NCBI GenBank assembly: GCA_044227925.1
Contig: JBGAVW010000014.1
Coordinates: 1-64,000 of the forward strand
Length of the DNA: 64,000 bases
Source: JADJLQ01 sp044227925
GTDB lineage: Bacteria; Bacteroidota; Bacteroidia; Chitinophagales; Saprospiraceae
Direction of reading: 5' to 3'
Below, one piece after another: positions 35,277 to 44,534 of this stretch; the first letter of the stretch is position 1, and the number at the start of each line of letters is the position of its first letter. A program made the position numbers and the translations under genes. The notes below the pieces were generated by a model. It had not been told where the DNA came from and searched no databases. It saw only the letters and a program-made list of their open reading frames with translations.

Positions 35277-35309
35277 CAAATTTAGGATGGCTGGTCAGAT
35301 AATTTCAAA
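35277..35309 (-). promoter_or_regulatory. Promoter of the YgjP-like gene
   Basis: On the minus strand TTTG (35309-35306), a 21-base spacer and TAAATTTG (35284-35277) lie 11 bases before the ATG at 35265. Confidence 0.6.
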
Positions 35310-35330
35310 GAAATTTTGTTCTTATTGTCC

Positions 35331-36404
35331 TTATCCTTTTCGCTTTGCAAATTCCTTCATTGTATCTACTAATACCTGGACACTTTCTATTGGCATGGCA
35401 TTGTAAATAGAAGCTCTGAATCCGCCTACTGATCTGTGCCCCTTAAAATTGACACAACCTGCTTTTTTGGCGTCTGCTTCAAACTCAGCTTCGTGATCTG
35501 GATTTTCACAAACAAAACATACATTCATGAGTGATCGATCCTCTTTTGCCACTGTACCTTTAAATAATGGATTAGAATCAATTTCATTATATAGCAAAGC
35601 AGCTTTCTTTTCATTTATCGCCTGCATGCCTTTCAAACCGCCATTGGCTTTGATCCATCTAAGGGTAAGCATACTAACATAGATTGGGAATACAGGCGGG
35701 GTATTATACAATGAGTTTTCAGCAATGTACGTTTTGTAGTCCAGCATAGGAGGCAAATAGTGATCCAGATCGGTACGTACCATATCTTTTCTGACAATCA
35801 CCATCGTCACTCCGGATGGACCAATATTTTTCTGAGCTCCTGCATAGATCAGGCCAAATTTTTCTACTGGAATCGGCTTGCTGAATATATCTGAGGACAT
35901 ATCTGAAACTATTGGAATGTCCAGATCAGGCCACTCCTGTATTTGCGTACCGAATATAGTATTGTTGCTGGTCAGATGCATAAATCTGGAATTTGGGGCT
36001 GGAGTCCAGTGCTTGGGAATAAAATTATAATTTGCATCCTTGGAGCTGGCTACGACCCTGATATCTCCGTACGGTTTTGCTTCTTTTATGGCTTTATTTG
36101 CCCAGGTACCGGTATCAGTGTAGGATGCTATATCTCCTTTGTTAAGTAGATTCATAGCCATCATATAAAATTGAGTACTGGCACCTCCCGTAGTGAATAA
36201 CACATGATGATCATCTCCTAATCCGAGTAATTCTTTAGTAAGTGTCACCGCTTCCTCAATAATGGCTGTGAATTCGGAGCCACGATGAGAAATTTCTAAG
36301 ATGGAAAGTCCTTTCCCCTGGTAATCGATTATAGATTGGGCAGCTTCCTGCAATACTGAAGCTGGTAAAATAGAAGGACCTGGATTAAAATTATGTTTTT
36401 TCAT
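35331..36404 (-). CDS. serC: Phosphoserine aminotransferase
   Basis: SerC converts 3-phosphohydroxypyruvate and glutamate to phosphoserine, in serine synthesis, and also serves pyridoxal phosphate synthesis (pdxA lies at 45 kb). From this start the protein has 357 residues beginning MKKHNFNPGPSILP. The PLP Lys is Lys192 in YAGAQKNIGPSG, and SVGGFRASIYNAM near the C-terminus is typical. The open frame extends ten residues to 36434, but a -7 box immediately upstream of that point (36439-36432) supports the later start. Confidence 0.96.
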   Translation of the reverse strand: MKKHNFNPGPSILPASVLQEAAQSIIDYQGKGLSILEISHRGSEFTAIIEEAVTLTKELLGLGDDHHVLFTTGGASTQFYMMAMNLLNKGDIASYTDTGTWANKAIKEAKPYGDIRVVASSKDANYNFIPKHWTPAPNSRFMHLTSNNTIFGTQIQEWPDLDIPIVSDMSSDIFSKPIPVEKFGLIYAGAQKNIGPSGVTMVIVRKDMVRTDLDHYLPPMLDYKTYIAENSLYNTPPVFPIYVSMLTLRWIKANGGLKGMQAINEKKAALLYNEIDSNPLFKGTVAKEDRSLMNVCFVCENPDHEAEFEADAKKAGCVNFKGHRSVGGFRASIYNAMPIESVQVLVDTMKEFAKRKG

Positions 36405-36431
36405 ATTACTATTTAAGGATAAATCGAGCGG

Positions 36432-36439
36432 CAAATGTA
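36432..36439 (-). promoter_or_regulatory. -7 box for serC
   Basis: TACATTTG on the minus strand is a full TAnnTTTG match, 27 bases upstream of the serC ATG at 36404. The nearest upstream TTTTG is only 14 bases away. Confidence 0.5.
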
Positions 36440-36776
36440 CAGATATAGGCTGGCAAAAGGGATGACAAGATTAGGATAAATTGTAGTTTTGAAATCCGCT
36501 ATACATCTGGTTTGCAATTTAAATTTTGAATTCATTAAAATATTAAATTATAAATTGAAAATCCACCTTTTAAGTAAGCAGTTTCCTGGAGGGAGGCCTT
36601 TTTTACTGTTTGATTCGCCGCATTAGGCTATGGAATCATTTCCAAACTGGCCAGGTTGGCTCCCCTTTCTTGATACTTTTACTTTTGGCTCTAATCCAAC
36701 TGCAGGTTTTCCATTGAAAGTAAATGGAGACATACTTACATTTTGTTTTTTTGCAATATAATTGAAAGCAGAACCT
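36440..36776. other. Intergenic region between serC and crcB, no gene seen
   Basis: This stretch separates the 5' end of serC from the 3' end of crcB. It is AT-rich in its first half. A 36-codon minus-strand frame (about 36619-36729) exists, but nothing supports it as a gene. No tRNA, repeat array or terminator-like hairpin was recognised. Confidence 0.5.
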
Positions 36777-37142
36777 TTAACTCATTTTTAATCCTATCCA
36801 GGCAAAAAGAACTCCACCAACCAAACTTGCCAGTACATACAATATGGCAATTGAAGTCTGCCCCGCTTGCCAAATTTGAATTACCTCTAAAGAAAAAGCA
36901 GAAAAAGTAGTGAATCCACCGCAAATACCCGTTGCTAATAACAATTTTATATTAGGCGAAATCTCTTCTTTTAATGCATAACTCACGATTACCCCCAAGA
37001 AAAAAGATCCAAGTAAATTGATCAAAAATGTACTCAGGGGAAAGCGGCCCTGATCCGATTTTATATAAACCGATATCATGTATCTCAATACGCCTCCAAT
37101 AAAAGCACCTGCACCGACTGAAAGGATAGAAACGAAGTTCAT
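36777..37142 (-). CDS. crcB: Fluoride ion exporter CrcB/Fluc
   Basis: This 121-residue inner membrane protein has four hydrophobic helices and the Fluc signature GICGGFTTFSAFSLE (about residues 72-86), including the Phe-box and central Na+ site residues. An early GGVLRYMIS is also conserved. Fluc dimers form channels that expel fluoride. A single gene implies a homodimer. Only 52 bases separate it from the divergent MazG gene, and no fluoride riboswitch fold was recognised there. Confidence 0.93.
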   Translation of the reverse strand: MNFVSILSVGAGAFIGGVLRYMISVYIKSDQGRFPLSTFLINLLGSFFLGVIVSYALKEEISPNIKLLLATGICGGFTTFSAFSLEVIQIWQAGQTSIAILYVLASLVGGVLFAWIGLKMS

Positions 37143-37194
37143 AAGACCACTTTCTGCTAATTTATTACTTTTATTCCATTATAATCTACCAACC

Positions 37195-37533
37195 ATGACG
37201 ATCAATCAATTACAATCGGATGTAGACCAATGGATCAAAACCGTAGGGGTAAGATATTATAGCGAATTAACCAATACAGCCATATTAGCCGAGGAATGCG
37301 GAGAAGTAGCCAGGTTAATGGCCAGGATTTATGGAGATCAATCCTTTAAATCGGTAGAGGATGAAAAAAATGCCAGAAAAGACCTGGCCGGTGAAATGGC
37401 TGATGTTTTATTCGTCTTAACCTGTCTTGCCAATCAGTGTAATATAAATCTGGAAACAGCCATTGCTGAAAATATGGAATATAAAAAAATGAGAGACGCA
37501 GAAAGGCATCAATCGAATTCAAAGTTAAAATAA
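37195..37533 (+). CDS. MazG-like nucleotide pyrophosphohydrolase
   Basis: This 112-residue all-helical protein carries the MazG metal motifs: LAEECGEVARLMARIYGD near residues 32-49 with the ExxE pair, and DLAGEMADVLFVLTCLA near 63-79 with the ExxD pair. It hydrolyses nucleoside triphosphates or dCTP-like substrates to monophosphates for pool cleaning. An open frame runs upstream through the crcB gene to 37078, but homology starts at the ATG at 37195. Confidence 0.9.
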   Translation: MTINQLQSDVDQWIKTVGVRYYSELTNTAILAEECGEVARLMARIYGDQSFKSVEDEKNARKDLAGEMADVLFVLTCLANQCNINLETAIAENMEYKKMRDAERHQSNSKLK

Positions 37534-37559
37534 GACTCCTTGCATTAAAAACAAAAATA

Positions 37560-40034
37560 ATGAAACGATTTATTCTAGGGACTGTTTCTGTAAATTGGAT
37601 TGGTTACCTGATTTTGGCTTTGCGGGATAGGTATACCTCCAGAGTACAGATTTTACGTGCAGACAAACTGATCATTACTTTACTTTTTTTTTCTCCTCTG
37701 ACAGTTCTTTTATCACAACACACACTTTGGTACAAAACACCTGCAAAATATTTTGAAGAAGCCCTTCCCATTGGCAATGGTAGAATGGGTGCAATGGTAT
37801 ATGGCGGAACTGAAAAGGAAAGGTTGTCTTTAAATGATATTACACTTTGGTCAGGTGAGCCGGTAAATCCCTACAATAATCCCGATGCCCATGCTCATCT
37901 GCCTGCTGTACGGGAAGCACTTTTCAGGGAAGATTATGCAGCAGCTGATACACTGGTGCGAAAACTACAGGGAAATTTTTCCAATGCGTACGAGCCTCTC
38001 GGAAATCTGTTTATAGAGTTTAATCATACCCAGCCAATTCTTGAGTACAAAAGAAAATTGGACATGAATAATGCCCAGGTCGAGGTAGATTACCAAACAA
38101 ATAATACCAGGTTCAGCAGAAAATACGCAGTATCCTATCCCGATCAGGTAATTGCCATATTACTTTCATCTAAAGGCAGAGAAAAGTTAAATATTAATTT
38201 AAAATTTAACAGCCCCCTTGTATATAAAACCTTAATCGATCATGGCTTGCTGTATTTACAAGGTAAGGCACCTGTGCGATCTCAACCCAATTATTTACAA
38301 GTCAGAAACGCAGTGGAGTATATGGATGGCAGGGGTACCCGATATGTTGCTGTGCTGCAAGTTAAAAATACAGATGGCATAGTCCATTACAGGGATTCTT
38401 TTATCCAGGTAGCTGAGGCAAGCTCCATTGAATTAAGACTGACCATGGCCACCAGTTTTAATGGGTTCAATCTGGACCCTTTTGCAAAAGGAATCGACGA
38501 AGTAAAAACAGCAGAGGCACAATTATCCCTTTCCAACAGGTATGATATTCAAACTATCTTCAAAAGACAAACAGAAGATCATAAGAAATTTTATGATCGT
38601 GTCCATTTTGATCTAAGCCAGGACGAATCTGAGGATGATACCTATACACGGATCCGAAAAAATACGGCGACCAATACCGATATTGGGCTGATACCCCTTT
38701 ATTTTAATTACGGCAGATATTTATTGATAAGCAGCTCCCGTACACCAAATGTGCCAATCAATCTTCAAGGTCTTTGGAATGAAAACGTAAGGCCACCCTG
38801 GAGCAGTAACTACACGGTCAATATTAATACAGAAATGAATTATTGGCCGGTGGAAGTATGTAATCTGCCCGAATTGCACATGCCCCTGATGGGCTTTCTA
38901 CAAAACCTCGCTGTGACCGGGGCTATTACTGCCAATACGTATTACAATAATAATGGTTGGACAGTGCATCACAATACCGATATATGGGCAATGTCTAACC
39001 CAGTAGGTGATTTCGGAAAAGGAAGCCCACAATGGGCTAATTGGCAGTTGGGAGGAGCCTGGTTATCTACTCATTTGTATGAGCACTATAAATTTACATT
39101 GGACCATGAATTTCTAAGAAAAGCATACCCGTTGCTCAAAGGAGCCGCCCTGTTTTGTTTGGAACAATTAGTAAAAGATTCAAAAGGTTTTTTGGTAACT
39201 GCTCCATCGACCTCACCTGAAAATGTATATATCACTAAGAATGGATTTAAAGCTTCTACTTTATATGGAAGTACTTCCGATCTAAGCATGATACGTGAGC
39301 TTTTCATGGATGTCGTGGAATCCTCCATCCAGTTAAATATGGATAAGCCATTCAGAGACTCCTTAACGAACGCTTTAAAAAATATATACCCATACCAGAT
39401 CAGCAAAAAAGATGGGGTTTTACAGGAATGGTACCATGATTGGGATGATGCTGAAATTACACATAGGCATTTATCTCATTTATTTGGTGTTTATCCCGGC
39501 AAAACCATCACTCCGGAAAACATAGAATTATTCGAAGCAGCTAAAAAATCATTGCTCCGACGGACCAATAATGGTACAGGATGGTCAATATCCTGGAAAA
39601 TCTCCATGTGGGCCAGGCTGTTAAATGCAGACAAAGCATATGATGCTATTCAAAAACTATTATCTTATTATCCTGCAGACAAGAGTGAGATCGTAATGGG
39701 CGGCGGAGGTACCTATCCTAATTTATTTGATGCTCATCCCCCATTTCAAATTGATGGTAACTTTGGAGGTACAGCTGGTATAGCAGAAATGATTTTGCAA
39801 AGTCATTTGGATTACATTCATATTTTGCCTGCATTACCCTCAGTATGGAAAAACGGAAAAATTACCGGGCTAAAAGCAAGGGGCAATATCGAAGTAAATG
39901 TGGAATGGAAAGAAAATAAACTATACTCCCTCACCATGAAATCCGGCCATACCCAAACCAGAAAAATAAAATATGGAACCAACATCAAGGAAATCATACT
40001 ACCGGCTAATAAACTCATTAAAATAAAAATTTAA
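37560..40034 (+). CDS. GH95-family alpha-L-fucosidase-like glycoside hydrolase
   Basis: This 824-residue protein matches GH95 throughout: WYKTPAKYFEEALPIGNGRMGAMV near residue 58, NINTEMNYWPVE near 421, VHHNTDIWAMSNPVGD in the middle, TAPSTSPEN, the ITHRHLSHLFGVYPG motif and FQIDGNFGGTAGIAEM near 730. GH95 enzymes invert and release alpha-1,2-L-fucose or L-galactose. The N-terminus is odd: about 30 polar residues precede a signal-like stretch (ADKLIITLLFFSPLTVLLSQ). The true start may therefore be a non-ATG codon within the first 100 bases. It is not embedded in a SusCD locus. Confidence 0.9.
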   Translation: MKRFILGTVSVNWIGYLILALRDRYTSRVQILRADKLIITLLFFSPLTVLLSQHTLWYKTPAKYFEEALPIGNGRMGAMVYGGTEKERLSLNDITLWSGEPVNPYNNPDAHAHLPAVREALFREDYAAADTLVRKLQGNFSNAYEPLGNLFIEFNHTQPILEYKRKLDMNNAQVEVDYQTNNTRFSRKYAVSYPDQVIAILLSSKGREKLNINLKFNSPLVYKTLIDHGLLYLQGKAPVRSQPNYLQVRNAVEYMDGRGTRYVAVLQVKNTDGIVHYRDSFIQVAEASSIELRLTMATSFNGFNLDPFAKGIDEVKTAEAQLSLSNRYDIQTIFKRQTEDHKKFYDRVHFDLSQDESEDDTYTRIRKNTATNTDIGLIPLYFNYGRYLLISSSRTPNVPINLQGLWNENVRPPWSSNYTVNINTEMNYWPVEVCNLPELHMPLMGFLQNLAVTGAITANTYYNNNGWTVHHNTDIWAMSNPVGDFGKGSPQWANWQLGGAWLSTHLYEHYKFTLDHEFLRKAYPLLKGAALFCLEQLVKDSKGFLVTAPSTSPENVYITKNGFKASTLYGSTSDLSMIRELFMDVVESSIQLNMDKPFRDSLTNALKNIYPYQISKKDGVLQEWYHDWDDAEITHRHLSHLFGVYPGKTITPENIELFEAAKKSLLRRTNNGTGWSISWKISMWARLLNADKAYDAIQKLLSYYPADKSEIVMGGGGTYPNLFDAHPPFQIDGNFGGTAGIAEMILQSHLDYIHILPALPSVWKNGKITGLKARGNIEVNVEWKENKLYSLTMKSGHTQTRKIKYGTNIKEIILPANKLIKIKI

Positions 40035-40040
40035 TTACCA

Positions 40041-41372
40041 GTGCTCAGGTTTATTTTAAAAAGATTATTAATCATTATACCTGAGCTGTTTATTATCAGT
40101 GTGATATGCTTTTTTTTGATGCATCGTGTGACTTCCAGATTTGACCTAAGGGATTCTGAATACAGAAATACGGTAATTAAAAGTCGACCGGAAGCCAATT
40201 CATTGAGCCCCTTATTTTACTGTTCCCTGGTTCCTATGGTATTTCCCGATACCTTCTTTTTCTTATCCCGTACAGAGCAAAGGAACAGAATAAAAAGTTT
40301 TTTATACCAAGGATATGAATGGGATAAAATCAAAGATTATTTGCAGTCTGAAATTCAGATTTCCGGCAGCATGGCTGAAATCAATCCTGACTTTGCCACG
40401 CTGTTGAATCAAACCTCCAATGTTTCAGACCTTTCTGTTCTGGATCCCCTGATCAGCGATTCTATAAAAAATACAAATGAATATCGAAACTGGAAAATGA
40501 AATTAAACGAATTAGTAAAAACTCAGAGTCAATGGAAAGTTTTTATCCCCAGCTTTAGATTTCACGGATTTCATAATCAATATCATGTATGGATTAAAAA
40601 GTTTATTTCAGGTAATAGTGGTAATTCAAAAGTGGACAACAAACCAGTATGGACTAAAATTAGGGAAGCATTAAACTGGACCTTTACTTTGAGTTTTATC
40701 AGCCTGATTTTGATTTTCATACTGGGATATTTTATCGGGGAAAAAATATTTTTAATTAAAAATCAATTTCTCTCCAAAACCATTGATGCTTCATTGTTTT
40801 TTTTTGATAGCCTTCCTGTATTTTTTCTGGGCATGTTATTGATTTATGTTTTTGCTTCTTCTACGGTTTCTTCGTCATTTCACATTTTTCCCACACCTGG
40901 TTTTATTGACATCCAATCCGGTGATTCATTTTTAAAAACCCTTTCCATATATTTTTCGTCGTTGATATTGCCGGTCATTTGTATTGTATTACCCTCGCTC
41001 GCTTACCTTTCCAGGCTGGTCACCCGAAAGATCAGGGAAGAATATAAAAAGCCGTATTCATTTTTATCATGGGCTGAAGGCAAATCTGATAAAATGATTC
41101 TCCGGTCAGAAATCCGAAAAAATTCTTTATTGCCTTTGGTAGCTTTGTTGGGAATGGAAATTCCTGCATTGATCAGTGGTACCGTATTAATAGAAATAGT
41201 ATTTAATATCCCTGGAATGGGCAGACTTACTTATCAATCAATAGTACTGCAGGATTGGCCGGTGGTATTTTCCATATTACTTCTTACCGCATTACTAACT
41301 ATATTGGGAAAGCTTATTTCGGATGTATTGATTTTTATTTTTGATCATAGAGTAAAAATCAATCCAAGATGA
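40041..41372 (+). CDS. Peptide/nickel-type ABC transporter permease (OppB/DppB type)
   Basis: The start is a GTG six bases after the GH95 stop. The 443-residue permease has an N-terminal transmembrane helix, then a long hydrophilic insert (about residues 30-210) on the outer face. The BPD-transp-1 core with about five helices follows, with the EAA-type loop near LVTRKIREEYKKPY and the terminal FNIPGMGRLTYQSIVLQDWPV. The core matches OppB/DppB. The insert makes it longer than the 310-340 residues usual for the family. No ATPase or binding protein gene adjoins. Confidence 0.88.
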   Translation: MLRFILKRLLIIIPELFIISVICFFLMHRVTSRFDLRDSEYRNTVIKSRPEANSLSPLFYCSLVPMVFPDTFFFLSRTEQRNRIKSFLYQGYEWDKIKDYLQSEIQISGSMAEINPDFATLLNQTSNVSDLSVLDPLISDSIKNTNEYRNWKMKLNELVKTQSQWKVFIPSFRFHGFHNQYHVWIKKFISGNSGNSKVDNKPVWTKIREALNWTFTLSFISLILIFILGYFIGEKIFLIKNQFLSKTIDASLFFFDSLPVFFLGMLLIYVFASSTVSSSFHIFPTPGFIDIQSGDSFLKTLSIYFSSLILPVICIVLPSLAYLSRLVTRKIREEYKKPYSFLSWAEGKSDKMILRSEIRKNSLLPLVALLGMEIPALISGTVLIEIVFNIPGMGRLTYQSIVLQDWPVVFSILLLTALLTILGKLISDVLIFIFDHRVKINPR

Positions 41373-42544
41373 ACATAAAGGATTCTATTTTATCATTTAC
41401 CCTGTTGCAAAAAATTTGCCTCTGCATCATTGCAGTATATGTATTTATAGGTATTGGTGCAGATTTTATAGCCAATGACAAACCATTCTATTGTGTATGC
41501 AATGGCCGATCCGTTTTCCCGATTGGAAAAAGTTATTTAGAAAAAATGGGCCTATCCAATCATACCACCGCATCTGACTACACGGAGTGTACATCGAGGA
41601 TCATGCCATGGATTCCTTTTCATGCCCATTCACTGGATCCATCGAGCAATGGATATGCCGGCCCATGGACCAAATCGGCTACCGGAATTCATATTTTAGG
41701 TACTGATGCATTAGGAAAAGATGTTTTGGCCGGATTAATACACGGTACACGATATGCCTTTATCATCGGTATCTTTGCCACTTTATTTTCATTTATACCG
41801 GGAGTAGTATCGGGTATGATGATGGGGTACTTTCAAAATCATAAACTCCGGTTTAATTATATACAATCAGTTGCTTTTTTCATTGCAATGATCCTCTTCT
41901 TTTTTGAATTATATACCACCGCATTTGCATTCTCAGGTTTTCAATTTTGGATCAGTACTTTTTTTCTCATCTGTACATTGGTTGCAACATGGATAGCAAT
42001 ATTCAAATACGGTAAATTTAATTTAAATACGGTGACTTTCCCGCTAGATAATATGATGATGAGATGCATAGAGATTTTTGAGTCATTTCCAAAATTATTA
42101 TTGTTGATGGTCTTATCGATTTGGATTGCCAGACCTGGTATTTTTTCAATAGTAATACTGATTGCTGTTATCAGATGGCCGATCTTTGCCCAGATCAGCA
42201 GAGCCGAAACCCTACGCGTAAGTAATTTAAATTTTACTCAGTCCGCCGAAAATATCGGGGTCCATTGGTTTAGAATCCTAACTCGTCACATTTGGCCTAA
42301 TATCAAAGGCCCGTTGTTGGTAACTGCTTTATTCTCTTTGAGCACGGCCATTTTACTCGAAGCTTCTTTGTCTTTCATTGGCCTTGGGTTAAAATTGGAA
42401 CTAGTGAGTTGGGGTAGCCTGTTAAATGAGGGCAGGCAATACTTTCCCGGATGGTGGCTTTCTCTTTTTCCTGGCCTCACCATCTTTGTACTGATACTGT
42501 CCCTCAACTGGTTATTTGATGATAAAAACCGGTCTATTGGCTGA
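41369..42544 (+). CDS. Peptide/nickel-type ABC transporter permease (OppC/DppC type)
   Basis: It overlaps the preceding permease by 4 bases, so the two subunits are co-translated. The 391-residue protein has an N-terminal helix, an extracytoplasmic segment of about 85 residues and the sequence HILGTDALGKDVLAGLIHGTR, which opens the OppC core. The EAA loop SAENIGVHWFRILTRHIWPN and ASLSFIGLGLKLELVSWGSLLNEGRQYF are typical. Two extra hydrophobic segments (about residues 165-220) interrupt the core. Substrate may be oligopeptides, but cannot be fixed. Confidence 0.88.
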   Translation: MNIKDSILSFTLLQKICLCIIAVYVFIGIGADFIANDKPFYCVCNGRSVFPIGKSYLEKMGLSNHTTASDYTECTSRIMPWIPFHAHSLDPSSNGYAGPWTKSATGIHILGTDALGKDVLAGLIHGTRYAFIIGIFATLFSFIPGVVSGMMMGYFQNHKLRFNYIQSVAFFIAMILFFFELYTTAFAFSGFQFWISTFFLICTLVATWIAIFKYGKFNLNTVTFPLDNMMMRCIEIFESFPKLLLLMVLSIWIARPGIFSIVILIAVIRWPIFAQISRAETLRVSNLNFTQSAENIGVHWFRILTRHIWPNIKGPLLVTALFSLSTAILLEASLSFIGLGLKLELVSWGSLLNEGRQYFPGWWLSLFPGLTIFVLILSLNWLFDDKNRSIG

Positions 42545-42606
42545 ACATCCCTGAATACATTATATTTAGACATTACAAAGTCCGGTAATAAGATTATTCA
42601 GATAGT

Positions 42607-42637
42607 TTTGCCTTACACTTAGAATTGTTTTTCTTTG
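42607..42637 (+). promoter_or_regulatory. Promoter of the split transketolase operon
   Basis: TTTG (42607-42610), a 19-base spacer and TTTCTTTG (42630-42637; 7 of 8 to TAnnTTTG) lie 10 bases before the ATG at 42648. Confidence 0.5.
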
Positions 42638-42647
42638 CAGTCATTTT

Positions 42648-43523
42648 ATGAAAAAAGATATTGGATCGCTCAAAGAACTGGCTTCTCAGGTCAGACGGGA
42701 TATTGTTCGTATGGTGTATTATTGTCAAAGTGGTCATCCAGGTGGTTCACTTGGTTGTACCGATTTTCTCGTCGCCTTATATGGAAACCATCTTAATTAT
42801 AAACTTCCCTTTACTATGGAAGGGAAAGGAGAAGATTTATTTTTCTTGTCCAATGGTCACATATCTCCCGTATGGTATAGTGTATTGGCCAGGACCGGTT
42901 TTTTCCCTGTTGCCGAACTAACCAGCTTTAGAAAACTCAATACCAGGCTACAAGGTCATCCCACCACCCATGAAGGGTTACCCGGGGTACGCATAGCATC
43001 AGGTTCATTGGGCCAGGGATTATCTGTAGGCATTGGTGCGGCATTAGCAAAAAAACTGGATAAAGATATGGGCATCATCTATGTGCTTACAGGTGATGGT
43101 GAACTGGATGAAGGGCAAAACTGGGAAGCCATCATGAGTGGCGCACACCATAAGGTGGATAATATAATAGTCACCGTAGATTGGAACGGCCAGCAAATAG
43201 ATGGCCCTACTGATGCTGTGATGTCCTTGGGTGATCTTGAAGCTAAATGGACGGCTTTTGGCTGGGATGTACTTATTTGTGATGATGGAAACGATATAGA
43301 ATCCATATCACTCACCATACAAGATGCAAAATCTCATCTTGGAAAAGGAAAACCAATCGTCATACTCATGAAGACAAAAATGGGATATGGAGTAGATTTT
43401 ATGATGGGATCGCATAAATGGCATGGGGTAGCACCAAATGAAGAGCAGTGTAAAAATGCGTTAGCTCAATTACCTGAAACATTGGGTGACTTTGAGTTTG
43501 ATCCTAATTACAAATCACATTAA
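42648..43523 (+). CDS. Transketolase, N-terminal subunit
   Basis: This 291-residue half-transketolase binds the diphosphate of thiamine diphosphate. QSGHPGGSLGCTDFLVALY is at residues 28-46, and the ThDP/Mg site GDGELDEGQNWEA...NN-like DWN stretch is near 145-180. GHPTTHEGLPGV is also conserved. Transketolase moves two-carbon units between pentose and triose phosphates. The C-terminal partner follows after 11 bases. The split form is common in Bacteroidota and archaea. Confidence 0.95.
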   Translation: MKKDIGSLKELASQVRRDIVRMVYYCQSGHPGGSLGCTDFLVALYGNHLNYKLPFTMEGKGEDLFFLSNGHISPVWYSVLARTGFFPVAELTSFRKLNTRLQGHPTTHEGLPGVRIASGSLGQGLSVGIGAALAKKLDKDMGIIYVLTGDGELDEGQNWEAIMSGAHHKVDNIIVTVDWNGQQIDGPTDAVMSLGDLEAKWTAFGWDVLICDDGNDIESISLTIQDAKSHLGKGKPIVILMKTKMGYGVDFMMGSHKWHGVAPNEEQCKNALAQLPETLGDFEFDPNYKSH

Positions 43524-43534
43524 CAGTAAAAAAA

Positions 43535-44497
43535 ATGACTAGCATCAATAATTTAGTAGTAAATGGTAAAAAAGCAACCCGGGATGGCTTTGGCCTTGGC
43601 TTACTGGAAGCAGGCAGAACTAATGAAAATGTAGTCGGGCTTACAGCTGACCTGCTTGGTTCTTTGAAAATGGATGATTTTAAAAAAGAATTCTCGAACC
43701 GTTTTTTTCAAGTCGGAATCGCAGAGGCAAATATGATGGGTATAGCGGCGGGTATGGCTACTACAGGCAAAATTCCGTATACGGGCACATTTGCTAATTT
43801 CTCTACCGGCAGGGTATATGACCAAATCAGGCAATCTATAGCCTATTCAAATAAAAATGTAAAAATATGCGCTTCTCATGCCGGGCTTACCCTGGGCGAA
43901 GACGGGGCCACTCACCAAATATTGGAAGATATTGGCATGATGAGAATGTTGCCTGGCATGTCCGTAATCGTGCCTTGCGATGCACATCAAACCAAATTAG
44001 CTACTATGGCTATTGCCGAAAGATTTGGACCTGTTTATTTGAGATTTGGCAGACCGGCCTGGCCGATTTTCACTGAAAACCTTCCATTTGAAATCGGCAA
44101 AGCACAGATATTGAATGAAGGATCTGATATATCATTGATCGCTACAGGCCACCTGGTGTGGACATGTGTAGAAGCTGCAAGGCAATTGGCGACAGAAGGA
44201 ATTACCTGTGATGTGATCAACATACATACCATCAAGCCATTGGATACCGAAACCATATTGGATAGTATAAGCAAAACGAAATGTGTGGTTACTGCTGAAG
44301 AACACCAAATTTACGGTGGGCTAGGTGAAGCCATTGCCGCAGTATTAAGCCGACAAATGCCTGTGCCACAAGAGTTTGTAGCCGTACAAGATTCATTCGG
44401 GGAAAGTGGAAAACCAGATGAATTATTAGCAAAATACGGACTGGGCAACTCCAATATTATCGCCGCAGCAAAGACCGCAATCCGTCGTAAAAAATAA
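43535..44497 (+). CDS. Transketolase, C-terminal subunit
   Basis: This 320-residue protein covers the pyrimidine-binding and C-terminal domains of transketolase. FFQVGIAEANMMGIAAGMATTGKIPYTGTFA near residues 55-85 has the catalytic Glu of the ThDP ring site. HAGLTLGEDGATHQILEDI and the C-terminal AEEHQIYGGLGEAIAAVL are family marks. It forms the active enzyme together with the N-terminal subunit encoded just upstream. Confidence 0.95.
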   Translation: MTSINNLVVNGKKATRDGFGLGLLEAGRTNENVVGLTADLLGSLKMDDFKKEFSNRFFQVGIAEANMMGIAAGMATTGKIPYTGTFANFSTGRVYDQIRQSIAYSNKNVKICASHAGLTLGEDGATHQILEDIGMMRMLPGMSVIVPCDAHQTKLATMAIAERFGPVYLRFGRPAWPIFTENLPFEIGKAQILNEGSDISLIATGHLVWTCVEAARQLATEGITCDVINIHTIKPLDTETILDSISKTKCVVTAEEHQIYGGLGEAIAAVLSRQMPVPQEFVAVQDSFGESGKPDELLAKYGLGNSNIIAAAKTAIRRKK

Positions 44498-44534
44498 CAG
44501 GTTCGATGGCATGGTTTTTGCCTAAGCTGCGCTG

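Noticed and set aside
36619..36729. Short minus-strand frame (MSPFTFNGKPAVGLEP...) between serC and crcB
   Set aside because: Only 36 codons, no start context or family support; probably chance.
37143..37194. Fluoride riboswitch before crcB
   Set aside because: The gap is only 52 bases and no matching fold or conserved GGNGAUGG-like core was seen.
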